From NCBI GenBank assembly GCA_019694475.1, contig JAIBBX010000001.1, forward strand, positions 79,960 to 128,000: a DNA stretch of 48,041 bases. Direction: 5' to 3'. A program made the translations under genes and the position numbers. The number at the start of each line of letters is the position of its first letter. The first letter of the stretch is position 1. Origin of the DNA: Parachlamydiales bacterium (lineage in GTDB: Bacteria > Chlamydiota > Chlamydiia > Chlamydiales > SM23-39). The notes below the pieces were generated by a model. The model saw nothing but the letters and a program-made list of their open reading frames with translations. It did not search any database and had not been told where the DNA came from. Shown here piece by piece: positions 1 through 7,664 of this stretch.

Positions 1-426
1 CAGATATATGGAGAGCGCCGCACCCCGCATGTTTGGCGGACTCTTCATTAGCAGCCAGCTCTCTATGACGATAAATACTCCAGCCATGCTGATCCCGCCA
101 AAAAGACGCAAGAAAGACCAGTACCAAGGATTGATCCATATGCTCTGGAAGAGAACTAAAATGGATAGCGAGGCGGCAAATATGACAAAGGCAAAAATGT
201 GGCCTACTTTGGATATCCACCGGTCGATTTTGAAGGAGCCGATCAGAATCCCTAGGTAAAGGGCTGAGGAAACAACCCCGATCATCTCCGGAGAAATATG
301 CTCCATCTCTAGTCGAAGCGAGTTAAAGGTGTTGAATAGGCCGCTCCCCACCATCATGAAAAACAAGCTCAAGAGAGGGGCGAATAAGGTTCGAATCAGT
401 ATCAGCATATATCTATATGTTCCCAT
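1..426 (-). CDS. MFS-type transporter, N-terminal part (runs off the left edge)
   Basis: The minus strand is open from an ATG at 426 to base 1, giving the first 142 residues of a membrane protein. The translation shows alternating hydrophobic helices. One short stretch reads GILIGSFKIDRWISKVGH, which fits the loop 2-3 signature of major facilitator transporters (G-x3-D-R-x-G-R-like), and an acidic residue follows in the IESWLL segment of a later helix. About four to five membrane segments are visible. The substrate cannot be told; drug efflux or metabolite uptake are both possible. A second in-frame ATG lies at 408. The gene is divergent from the 731-residue gene at 525. The rest of the protein lies outside the window. 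Confidence 0.75.
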   Translation of the reverse strand, partial: MGTYRYMLILIRTLFAPLLSLFFMMVGSGLFNTFNSLRLEMEHISPEMIGVVSSALYLGILIGSFKIDRWISKVGHIFAFVIFAASLSILVLFQSIWINPWYWSFLRLFGGISMAGVFIVIESWLLMKSPPNMRGAALSIYL

Positions 427-524
427 AAAGGCGAATTCCCTTCATAAAGGAAACGTAAACCATTAAATTTAAGTGTATTAATAATTAATTGAATTAAAAT
501 TATGGTTTATATCATAATTAAATT
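427..524. promoter_or_regulatory. AT-rich divergent intergenic region
   Basis: This 98-base gap separates two divergent genes and is strongly AT-rich near the plus-strand gene. A weak plus-strand promoter can be drawn with TTGAAT at 489-494 and CATAAT at 513-518 (spacer 18), but the -10 lies only 6 bases before the ATG, so the real start of transcription is uncertain. No Shine-Dalgarno sequence is visible before the ATG at 525. Confidence 0.3.
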
Positions 525-2720
525 ATGAAACAGAAAGTAAAAGAAATAATTGATGTTCAAGACGCAATGGATAATCTAGCCGCCATTGTGAGTATCGATT
601 TGCAAAATCCGCCGCCGCTCGGGATCGTGAAAAAGCACAGAATTGTGACTACGGAAGAGGAATTCGGCCCAGATACAGTGGAGTGGGTAAGCGGAGAGGG
701 GCCGCAATCGATCTTCGACATATTGGATATGACCTATCGGGCCATCCATCAGCATTTGCTGAAGCTGTACGAAAATCCTGAAATGAATTGGGAAAATGAA
801 AAGAGCCGCAAAGGGATCGCTGCGATGATGGATCTCGTTGGCGAATCCGCACAGAAAATGGACGCCTTTCTTGCATTGCGCTTAGGAATAGACATCGATA
901 TGCCTGTAGCGCAAAGGGACGAATTCAAGGCGCTTCAAAAATTCTACTCAAAACAGTTTGTGACCAAATTTTCTGGCGGTATTGAAGGCGACGAGGCTTG
1001 GGAAGGCGAGTGGGAAGAAAACAAGGAAGCAGAGCTTCTTGATCTTTCAAAAACAGGTCTAAAGGATTTCGAGGTTGTTAAGCAAGATAAGGAATACGAG
1101 CTTTTTTATATCCGGAATGAAAATGGCGAACCTTATTTTAATGCGGCCCTCTTGCGGAATATCAAATTGAGCTGCGATTTCGATCTGCAGGCTGAAGAGT
1201 TTGAAGAAGATCCACTATTGAAAGTCCGTTCGATGCAGGACCGCGATTTCCATGCGACTGCGGGACAGATTCTTGGCGATTGCCACCCCGTGATTTCCGA
1301 TTACTATAAAATTGCTCGAAAATTGGAAGAGGACGAACTTGCAAAATCATTAGGCATGGCAATTGTTGCTCTGTTTTTGGCAGCCAATCCTCGGAATCTC
1401 TTGCAGAACACCATGGGCAAAAGCTGTTTGCAATATTTCGACGATTTCCATCGTTTTTTAAGACGTTCGATGCGGACGTCGGAATATCAAAAACTGATTG
1501 CCTATCCACCCGATCCAAGCGATAAAAATGCGCATTTGCTTCTCTATTTGGTTCACTCGCTTGCACGCAGCCTTTTTGAAAGGGTCGGAGGCGTTAAACT
1601 TGAGTCGATCGGCCTCATCCATCGAACCATGCGCAGAGGGGAGGAGATCAAACAGAAGAAAGGGGCTCACATTCTCAAGGGCGAAACGGTATGGAATCAG
1701 TTTCTTTTGGACGATGAAAAGTATCGGACGCTTCTTGCCAAATTCCCGAACGGGCCGCTCTTTAAAATTTTAGACCTAGTGCGCGAAGAGCAAGAAGAAG
1801 ACATCGCGATTCCATTTGATCCGATCGGACAGGACAATCTCCCTTCAAGGCTCTACGAAGTGAATCGCAGAGGTAAGAAAATTGATTGTATCCGAATCCC
1901 ATCTCCCACCCGGCAGACAACCATCAACAAAGTAGAAATCATCGACGAATTCCGCGCCTTTTTACGCTCGCTTTCTCAAGATAAGCCGGTGAAAAAACAC
2001 CTCATCATCAACCTGCAAGACCGCACTTCTTGGAAAGAATTTGCAAGAAGCCGCGCTCTCGAGTCTTTGCAGCTCAATGCCGAATTCAATCATCAGCTGG
2101 TCGTGATGACTCTTCCAAAAGACACCGACTTCTACTATCAAAACAATGAATATCTCAATCTAAATAAGGCGGATGAATTTTTAAAAGCTTTTGCAGCGCA
2201 ATTGGAGTCTCCAGAAGAGTGCGGTTACTTTTTCCCTGCGCCATTGAAAAAGACCGAACTGACCCGTTTTGCTGAGATGGCGCTTCCAGCCATTCATGAG
2301 CATTTCTTCAATAACAAAAATTCTCTCACGAGGCGCAACCGCGAAGATTTTATCGAAATCTTCTATCAGTTTTTGATTTTGAAGTGCATCGATATGGTCG
2401 AGCCGAGTTCTATCAGCTTCACTTGCAAAGATGCGATTGATACAGGATCTGCGTCTACAGGCGCATTCTTCGGATTCTTACAGCTGCTTACAAGCAATTT
2501 CACGGCCAAAGAAGAGCAGGATTTCCTTCGCTGGCTTCTTTATACCCCAGCCCTTTTTATCAGAGAGAGAGCAATTGATCCGGAGCGGTTCAATAGAACC
2601 ATTTCCGCTCTAGAAAGGATCGACGGCGAGCTTGCTGAACGGGGCAATGAAATCATCAAAACTTTTGGTGAATTCTATCACCCGCAGACATTAAAAACGC
2701 TGACCGTTAAACACCTTTAA
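525..2720 (+). CDS. Large conserved-type hypothetical protein with a CKDAIDTG segment
   Basis: A 731-residue soluble protein without signal peptide or clear membrane segment. I do not recognise the family with certainty. The most notable part is around residue 634, where the sequence reads SFTCKDAIDTGSAS. This recalls the CX5R phosphate-binding loop of SopB/IpgD-type inositol phosphatases (CKSGKDRTG), but the catalytic arginine position is a threonine. A conserved-looking LIINLQDRTSWKEFARSRA segment lies at about residues 497-515. The region 150-240 is rich in acidic residues. The gene stands alone on the plus strand and its stop overlaps the stop of the convergent gene at 2717 by four bases. 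It could be a secreted effector or a catalytically dead phosphatase-like protein. Coding status is firm because of length; function is open. Confidence 0.8.
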   Translation: MKQKVKEIIDVQDAMDNLAAIVSIDLQNPPPLGIVKKHRIVTTEEEFGPDTVEWVSGEGPQSIFDILDMTYRAIHQHLLKLYENPEMNWENEKSRKGIAAMMDLVGESAQKMDAFLALRLGIDIDMPVAQRDEFKALQKFYSKQFVTKFSGGIEGDEAWEGEWEENKEAELLDLSKTGLKDFEVVKQDKEYELFYIRNENGEPYFNAALLRNIKLSCDFDLQAEEFEEDPLLKVRSMQDRDFHATAGQILGDCHPVISDYYKIARKLEEDELAKSLGMAIVALFLAANPRNLLQNTMGKSCLQYFDDFHRFLRRSMRTSEYQKLIAYPPDPSDKNAHLLLYLVHSLARSLFERVGGVKLESIGLIHRTMRRGEEIKQKKGAHILKGETVWNQFLLDDEKYRTLLAKFPNGPLFKILDLVREEQEEDIAIPFDPIGQDNLPSRLYEVNRRGKKIDCIRIPSPTRQTTINKVEIIDEFRAFLRSLSQDKPVKKHLIINLQDRTSWKEFARSRALESLQLNAEFNHQLVVMTLPKDTDFYYQNNEYLNLNKADEFLKAFAAQLESPEECGYFFPAPLKKTELTRFAEMALPAIHEHFFNNKNSLTRRNREDFIEIFYQFLILKCIDMVEPSSISFTCKDAIDTGSASTGAFFGFLQLLTSNFTAKEEQDFLRWLLYTPALFIRERAIDPERFNRTISALERIDGELAERGNEIIKTFGEFYHPQTLKTLTVKHL

Positions 2721-3016
2721 AACTGAAAACTCAATGGCGTTCTGCTGCGAGATCCAGGGTTCACAGGCGAAGGCAGAGACTTGGCGAACACACTCAAAGC
2801 TTTTTGAGCAGCACAGTACAAGCCTTCAAGGCTGTCCAACATCAAATCAGCTTTTTCAATGATCTCCACAACAGCATTCAAAACTTTATTTTCTTCAAAT
2901 GAAGGTGCAGAACTTTTTAAATCGACAAGACTTCTTCTGTTTTCTTTAGCTGCAGCCTTTGCGTGAATAGCTACCAACTTCAGCCAACAAACGTCTAGCG
3001 GTGATATAGCACTCAT
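2717..3016 (-). CDS. Small hypothetical protein coupled to the kinase-like gene
   Basis: A 99-residue, mostly helical protein (Ala/Lys/Glu-rich to about residue 75) with a Pro/Ser/Arg-rich tail. No motif is recognised. It is the second gene of a two-gene unit: its ATG at 3016 overlaps the TGA of the upstream kinase-like gene as ATGA, so translational coupling is likely. The pairing suggests that it assists or regulates the larger product, for example as a chaperone, but nothing in the sequence proves this. Its stop overlaps the convergent 731-residue gene by four bases. Confidence 0.65.
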   Translation of the reverse strand: MSAISPLDVCWLKLVAIHAKAAAKENRRSLVDLKSSAPSFEENKVLNAVVEIIEKADLMLDSLEGLYCAAQKALSVFAKSLPSPVNPGSRSRTPLSFQF

Positions 3017-4479
3017 GCGAATACTCCTTTTAGCCTTTCAACAATTGCTTCTAACATCTGAGGATTTGTTTCTTGTAAGTAACCTTGTAAAGCTTTGGCT
3101 TTCACACTACTATCCCAAAGTTTGGGTACAGCTACATGCCTCAGCCATTCAGCCATTCCTTTTAGTCCTTTGATCAAAGATTCTTTAGCCAATCCTTTCA
3201 AATCAGTCCTGATATCTTTGAGCTTTGCATTAATCGTCCCAACATTTACGACATCATCTTTTTCCGATTTATGATCGGAAGATTCAAACTCATCAATTTG
3301 AGTTGAAAGGGCGCTATTAAACATCGTAATGATATTTTCTGCAAGATCTGTATAAGGGTCGTCTTTTGCGAAGAGGGCTTTTAAAAACTCCAAATATTTC
3401 GCTCGTTCCGTCTCATCATTAATAAGAGTCCTATCTAGGCCATTATCAATTGCATAAAGAGAAAAGGCGGGCTTTCCTGCATCAGGGACTACTAGGACAT
3501 TTCCGAGGTTCGCTTCCAAAGCATCATCTAATGCATATCCATCACCTGTTTCAAGAACTCCGACTAAACGATCGGTGTGTCCGAGGATCAGGTCTAGCAT
3601 GGCAAGTCTACCGAGGCGCTCGAAGAATTTTTTTCTCTGTTCTTGTGAAAAGCTCGGATATTGCGTGTAGGCGGCATCGAAAAGATTGGGTCCTCTGATT
3701 CGATCCATACACATGAGCTGGGTGTCTTCAGGATCTTTGGGTTTTGCGATTGTTTTCAGAACATTTAAGAAAGCTTGGGTTTGGTCTGGAGTAAGCTCAC
3801 TAATTTCTCCTGCAGTTGTTTCGTGCAGGCCGCTTTTTAGGTCTATTCTTGACATTTCCGGGACAAAAAATCCGGCGGAAAATCTTGGATCGTCATAGAG
3901 ACATCCTGAGAACGCCTCGTAAATGTGGCTAGCTCCTATTTCAGAAGCATTTGTAAATTTTATAACATACGATTGGAGATCGTCTCCGCTTGGATACGTA
4001 ACAAGAAGTGTAGGACCTTTTTTTCCTGCATCGGAAACTCTGAGCGGAGCGATGAGAACTGCCTGTGTATCTTTTGCGCAATCGATAAGTCTAGAGACAA
4101 AGTCATCAGATCGATCGAATCCAGGAAGATAGATTTCTGTGATTTCAGGGTTGCCAAGCTTTTTAAAGCCTTCCTGAACCGCTTTCATAGCTTCTTGTTC
4201 AGAAATAAGCAGTTGTTTTTGAGCGTTATCCCAAATAGTTGAAATTTTGGCCAGGAGCGCCTGTTTGTCAGCCCTTCGTTCGGGCATCGATTGGTGCAGG
4301 GAGACGATTCTTTGAAGTCTTTGGATTTCCCTATATTTAGCCATAAAATTTCCGGCAATGGTCGGTTCGGATTTGCGGCGGGCAACTTGATCTCTCATGG
4401 GAGAAGGGAAGAAAACTCGATCTGGCGCCGTTGGGCGCGGAGGGGTTGTTGGGGGAGCGAGCAGTGCTTGGGATGCCAT
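3013..4479 (-). CDS. Putative PI4K/actin-fragmin-kinase-fold kinase, likely effector
   Basis: A 488-residue protein. Residues 1-40 are Pro/Arg-rich and disordered, as in many secreted effectors; 45-110 are helical. A kinase-like core follows. SYVIKF (lysine 174) resembles the ATP-binding lysine strand. EIGASHIYEAFSG (180-192) resembles the helix that pairs with it, and FFVPEM (205-210) resembles the strand after it. CMDRIRGPNL (257-266) looks like the hinge. LDLILGHTDR (295-304) with NLGNVLV (324-330) resembles the catalytic D-R...N loop, and YAIDNGLDR (342-350) resembles the metal-binding IDxGL motif of type II PI 4-kinases and actin-fragmin kinase. About 20 residues are inserted between HTDR and NLGN. 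Substrate may be a phosphoinositide or host protein; this is inference. It is first in a unit with the 99-residue gene, and the ATG at 4477-4479 is preceded by TATAAG/TATAAT-like bases. Confidence 0.72.
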   Translation of the reverse strand: MASQALLAPPTTPPRPTAPDRVFFPSPMRDQVARRKSEPTIAGNFMAKYREIQRLQRIVSLHQSMPERRADKQALLAKISTIWDNAQKQLLISEQEAMKAVQEGFKKLGNPEITEIYLPGFDRSDDFVSRLIDCAKDTQAVLIAPLRVSDAGKKGPTLLVTYPSGDDLQSYVIKFTNASEIGASHIYEAFSGCLYDDPRFSAGFFVPEMSRIDLKSGLHETTAGEISELTPDQTQAFLNVLKTIAKPKDPEDTQLMCMDRIRGPNLFDAAYTQYPSFSQEQRKKFFERLGRLAMLDLILGHTDRLVGVLETGDGYALDDALEANLGNVLVVPDAGKPAFSLYAIDNGLDRTLINDETERAKYLEFLKALFAKDDPYTDLAENIITMFNSALSTQIDEFESSDHKSEKDDVVNVGTINAKLKDIRTDLKGLAKESLIKGLKGMAEWLRHVAVPKLWDSSVKAKALQGYLQETNPQMLEAIVERLKGVFA

Positions 4480-4548
4480 TATACTTATACCTAGTTAAAA
4501 ACTGGGCAAGAGTATATGCCACCTGAATCTATGAAATCAACCAAGATG

Positions 4549-4606
4549 AACAGGATAGGCAAGATGAGCAAAGATGGATTAGATTGCGGCCTTCGGCCGG
4601 CGCCGC
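4549..4606 (+). repeat. Interspersed hairpin repeat, family 1, copy A
   Basis: The stretch starts with AACAGGATAGG, continues through GATGGATTAGATT and ends in a G+C hairpin CGGCC-TTC-GGCCG (4587-4599) followed by GCGCC. The same order of elements recurs at 22931 and 45238. It lies in the gap between mlaD (downstream end) and the kinase-like gene. A 60-90 codon reading frame crossing it on the plus strand is judged not to be a gene. Confidence 0.65.
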
Positions 4607-4643
4607 CAAAATACTTGAACGCTAAAATATTGCTAAAATTTTT

Positions 4644-4798
4644 CAGCGCAGGGCCCCACGAGGCGTGGGGTAGCAGAGATAAACGCAGCGAGCGCAGAGG
4701 AAAAAGATCATTTATTCATTTTTTCCCTGCGTCCCCTGCGCCTATCTCTGCAACCCCCGCGCCTCGCGGGGCCCTGCGCTGATATATCTCGTCAGTAT
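4644..4798. repeat. GC-rich inverted repeat pair, family 2, copy 1
   Basis: Two arms of about 60 bases face each other. The left arm (4644-4706) begins CAGCGCAGGGCCCC and ends near GCGCAGAGGAAAA. The right arm (4719-4785) is its near reverse complement, beginning TTTTTCCCTGCGTCCCC and ending GGCCCTGCGCTG. A tail GATATATCTCGTCAGT follows to 4798. Inside each arm is a smaller palindrome around CCCGCGCCTCGCGGG. The loop is about 12-20 bases and AT-rich. A second pair with the same unit lies at 35824-35985, with the arms in the opposite relative orientation. Together with the family 1 copy it fills the 333-base gap between mlaD and the kinase-like gene. Confidence 0.75.
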
Positions 4799-4812
4799 GT
4801 AGATGATACGGT

Positions 4813-6042
4813 TTACTCTTGAACGATCCCTTCGCTTTCAGCGACCAAGCCTTCGTTATATAGTTTGAGGGCGTCTGTTAGTCCTTGGACTTGACGCATT
4901 AGGTTGGCAAAGTGATGTTTGAATGCATCGCTTTGGATGATTTGAGTCTTCTGATCCGCCCCGGCCCTATCCATGAGCTCTGAAAGCCTGCCCAATGAGG
5001 TGGTCATCGAATCGACCTCTCCCTCAAAGTAGTTGCGGAATTCCTGCGGGCTATCAAGAGCTTTGAGGAAGTTTGCCTTGCGGGTGCGCGATTTTTGCCA
5101 CTGTTTGTTGTATTGGAAAAGCAGACCATAATGATTGACATCGTTCATCAGCGTTTCTCCCTTATTCATCAGAGATGCAAGCCTCAAGTAAAAATCATCG
5201 CCGACGATGAGCCTGCCCACTGTTCCAGAACCGGAGGCGATATCGCGGGAAATCTGATTGATGTTGGCAAGGGCCTGAGCGCCATCGGAATTGAAGGCGG
5301 CTGCCGCTTGATCGAGGCTCTCAGCAAGGGAGGCGATTTTATTGAGAAGCTGATCGTCTTCGAGGCTCGATTTGATCAATTGCATGTTGCCGCTGAGCAG
5401 ATCCACTGATTCTTTTAGGGCGGGAACGAGTTTTTCCTGATCGACGGAGCCCAGCAGCTTGTCGACTTGATTCATGGCGCCATCAAAAGATCTAAGCGCA
5501 TTCGTGACGTAAGCCTGATTTTCCAAGAACCAGGTATCGAGCCTGTGGACGGCTGTTTCGAGCTGGTTGGCTGCATGAGCGACTTGGTTGAAGGTGTGCT
5601 CGAGCGCATCGGTTGAGTTGGCGTAGACGATTTGATCGGTGATGAGATGCGCGGGTTTTGAAGGGGTCGAGGCTTTTGGCAAAATGGCGATCGATTTTTC
5701 TCCCATGAGGCCCGTTGTTTTGATCGCAATTTCGTCATTGCTGAACACATCGACGCTCGAATCGACTTTGAGGGTCAGTTGATACAAATAAATTCGGCCA
5801 TGGTCATCGGCTTCGTCGCGCGCTTTTGGCAATTCGCGGATGTGGATCACTTCGCCGATTGGTTTACCTGCGAAGGTGACCCTTGTGCCAACACCGATTC
5901 CGGAAATGTTGGTAAAGCGGACGTTGAGAATTTTTTTTCCATCTCCAACAGTTGGTTTTAAGAAGAGGACTAAAGAAACCATAATCGCAATGGCTCCTAG
6001 AACGAAAAGGCCAATGAGAATATTTTTGATTCGATCGGTCAT
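4813..6042 (-). CDS. mlaD: MlaD-like MCE-domain lipid-transport protein
   Basis: A 409-residue protein with one N-terminal membrane anchor (about residues 9-29) followed by an MCE/MlaD domain (about 38-140). The typical features are VRFTNISGIGVGTRVTFAGKPIGEV and, later, a TTGLMGEKSIAI segment. The C-terminal 250 residues are helical and heptad-like, as in longer MCE proteins, and probably form a periplasmic tube or stalk. In the Mla system the MCE ring binds phospholipid between the inner-membrane permease MlaE and the outer membrane. It is the last gene of mlaE-mlaF-mlaD: its ATG at 6042 overlaps the mlaF stop as ATGA. The E. coli MlaD is only about 180 residues, so this one resembles the longer MCE-type proteins. 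Confidence 0.88.
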   Translation of the reverse strand: MTDRIKNILIGLFVLGAIAIMVSLVLFLKPTVGDGKKILNVRFTNISGIGVGTRVTFAGKPIGEVIHIRELPKARDEADDHGRIYLYQLTLKVDSSVDVFSNDEIAIKTTGLMGEKSIAILPKASTPSKPAHLITDQIVYANSTDALEHTFNQVAHAANQLETAVHRLDTWFLENQAYVTNALRSFDGAMNQVDKLLGSVDQEKLVPALKESVDLLSGNMQLIKSSLEDDQLLNKIASLAESLDQAAAAFNSDGAQALANINQISRDIASGSGTVGRLIVGDDFYLRLASLMNKGETLMNDVNHYGLLFQYNKQWQKSRTRKANFLKALDSPQEFRNYFEGEVDSMTTSLGRLSELMDRAGADQKTQIIQSDAFKHHFANLMRQVQGLTDALKLYNEGLVAESEGIVQE

Positions 6043-6797
6043 TGTTTCCTCTTATATTGTTGGTTTTCCCTTAAGAAATTGATCGTTGGGTTATCAAACT
6101 TCATGAACGCTTCTGGTTCGGCAACATGGACGATTTGTCCATCTTGGTGAAGAGCAAGCCTGTCGGCCATGAAGAGAGCGGAATTGATATCGTGAGTTAC
6201 GACGATGCTCGTTCCTTTGAGTTCATTTTGCGTTTTTACAATCAGTTCATTGATCTGTTGGGATGTAATTGGATCGAGGCCCGTGGTCGGTTCGTCATAG
6301 AGCAGGATTGATGGACGGTAAACAATGAGGCGGGCAAGGCCGGCTCGTTTGCGCATACCGCCCGAAAGATCGGAGGGCATTTTGTGCTCAGTACCTTCAA
6401 GGCCGACCATTTGGAGCGCCTCTTTAACCTTTTGCTTGATGACTTCTGGCGGAAGCCGTTTTTTGGTCAGGATGTCGCGATGCTGTTTTAGATAGAAGGC
6501 GGTGTTTTCCTCGATGTTCATTGAATCGAAAAGAGCAGAGCCTTGAAAGAGCATCCCCATGTTGCGGACGGCATGGTAGATTTCATTTTTCTTGAGCTCG
6601 GTGAACATCACGCCGTCGATTTCAATCGAACCTTGGTCCGGCTTTTCGATGCCGATGATGTGGCGCAAAAGGACGCTTTTTCCAACCCCGGAACGGCCCA
6701 AAATAACGAGAATCTCTCCTTGATGGACTTCTAAATTCAGCCCTCTTAAAACGTCGAAATTCCCATAACGCTTCCAAAGGTTTTTGATCCGGATCAT
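6039..6797 (-). CDS. mlaF: MlaF-like ABC transporter ATPase
   Basis: A 252-residue ABC ATPase. The Walker A motif LGRSGVGKS lies at residues 33-41, the signature LSGGMRKRAGLAR near 140, and Walker B ILLYDEPTTGLDP near 160, followed by the switch histidine in VVTHD. GKSVLLRHIIG after the P-loop and the MRKR form of the signature are typical of MlaF-type ATPases. The reading frame stays open upstream to 6965, but the ATG at 6797 is chosen because it overlaps the mlaE stop as ATGA and gives the normal family N-terminus (MIRIKNLWKRYG). It energises lipid movement by MlaE at the inner membrane. Confidence 0.92.
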   Translation of the reverse strand: MIRIKNLWKRYGNFDVLRGLNLEVHQGEILVILGRSGVGKSVLLRHIIGIEKPDQGSIEIDGVMFTELKKNEIYHAVRNMGMLFQGSALFDSMNIEENTAFYLKQHRDILTKKRLPPEVIKQKVKEALQMVGLEGTEHKMPSDLSGGMRKRAGLARLIVYRPSILLYDEPTTGLDPITSQQINELIVKTQNELKGTSIVVTHDINSALFMADRLALHQDGQIVHVAEPEAFMKFDNPTINFLRENQQYKRKQ

Positions 6798-7597
6798 ACG
6801 CCTCTCATCCAGTCGTTTTTTAATGCCTGGTGGATCATGTTGAGAGCGAGTGTCAAAAAGAAATCGGCGACCAAAATCAAAATATAGCTTGTCACAACGC
6901 TCTGCGTGGTCGAGCGGCCGACGCCAGCGGCGCCGCCAGCTGTCCGCATTCCGCGATAGCAGCAAACAGTTACAATCAGAATCCCAAAGATGGTTGATTT
7001 GATGAATCCTGAGAGGAAATCGAAGAGGGTGATGTGGATTTGCATCGGGGTAAAATAATTGGATGCCGTCATGTTGAAGAGACTTGCTGCGATGAGAAAA
7101 CCTCCCAAAATCCCCATGATCACGCTAAATAGCGTAAGTAAGGGAATCATGAACGCGCCGGCGAGAATCCGCGGGGCCACAAGATAGGCGTTTGGGTTGA
7201 TCGCCATTGATTTGAGGGCATCGATTTGCTCAGTCACTTTCATTGTGCCAAGCTCTGCGCACATTGACGATCCGACGCGGCCTGTCACCATAAAGGCGGT
7301 CAAAATGGGCCCGAGTTCTGTGATCATCGACTTGCCGACTAGAACCCCAGTCACGCTAGCGAGACCCTTTTCTCCGAGCTGGTAAAACGATTGGGCTGCG
7401 AGAACAAAGCCTGTGGTGAAGCCGGTAATGGCTACAACGCCAAGAGACATCACGCCGATATGAAAGAGCTGTTCCCGGATGAGTTTCCAGGCCGGCGGTT
7501 TTTTAACGCTTGCGCTAATTACATCGACAATTAACGACACATAATCGCCAATCATTTCTAGAAAGCGCAATGTCTGCTTTCTCACCAAGGTGATCAT
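6794..7597 (-). CDS. mlaE: MlaE-like ABC permease
   Basis: A 267-residue membrane protein with about five to six hydrophobic segments. It carries the family-typical stretches GRVGSSMCAELGTMKVTEQIDAL (shortened here: GRVGSSMCAELG, then KVTEQIDAL), PRILAG in the next segment, and a CYRG turn near residue 213. This is the inner-membrane permease of the Mla/TGD-type phospholipid transporter. It is the first gene of the operon and has a strong ribosome site, GGAGG, seven bases before the ATG at 7597. No mlaB (STAS) or mlaC (periplasmic carrier) gene lies next to it. Confidence 0.92.
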   Translation of the reverse strand: MITLVRKQTLRFLEMIGDYVSLIVDVISASVKKPPAWKLIREQLFHIGVMSLGVVAITGFTTGFVLAAQSFYQLGEKGLASVTGVLVGKSMITELGPILTAFMVTGRVGSSMCAELGTMKVTEQIDALKSMAINPNAYLVAPRILAGAFMIPLLTLFSVIMGILGGFLIAASLFNMTASNYFTPMQIHITLFDFLSGFIKSTIFGILIVTVCCYRGMRTAGGAAGVGRSTTQSVVTSYILILVADFFLTLALNMIHQALKNDWMRGV

Positions 7598-7664
7598 TCT
7601 GCCTCCAAATGTTCATTCTATGGAAATAGTGTGTTTTATTCGACAAAATAGTAAAATTTGACAC

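Noticed and set aside
8..259. Plus-strand open frame at the left edge
   Set aside because: The minus strand encodes a convincing MFS transporter start here, with membrane helices and conserved loop residues; the plus frame has no family resemblance.
4516..4782. Plus-strand open frame in the gap before the kinase-like gene
   Set aside because: It consists entirely of family 1 and family 2 repeat sequence, so its composition reflects the repeats and not a protein.
6798..6965. Upstream extension of mlaF over mlaE
   Set aside because: The added residues are basic and unlike the family, and the ATGA overlap with mlaE gives a normal start.
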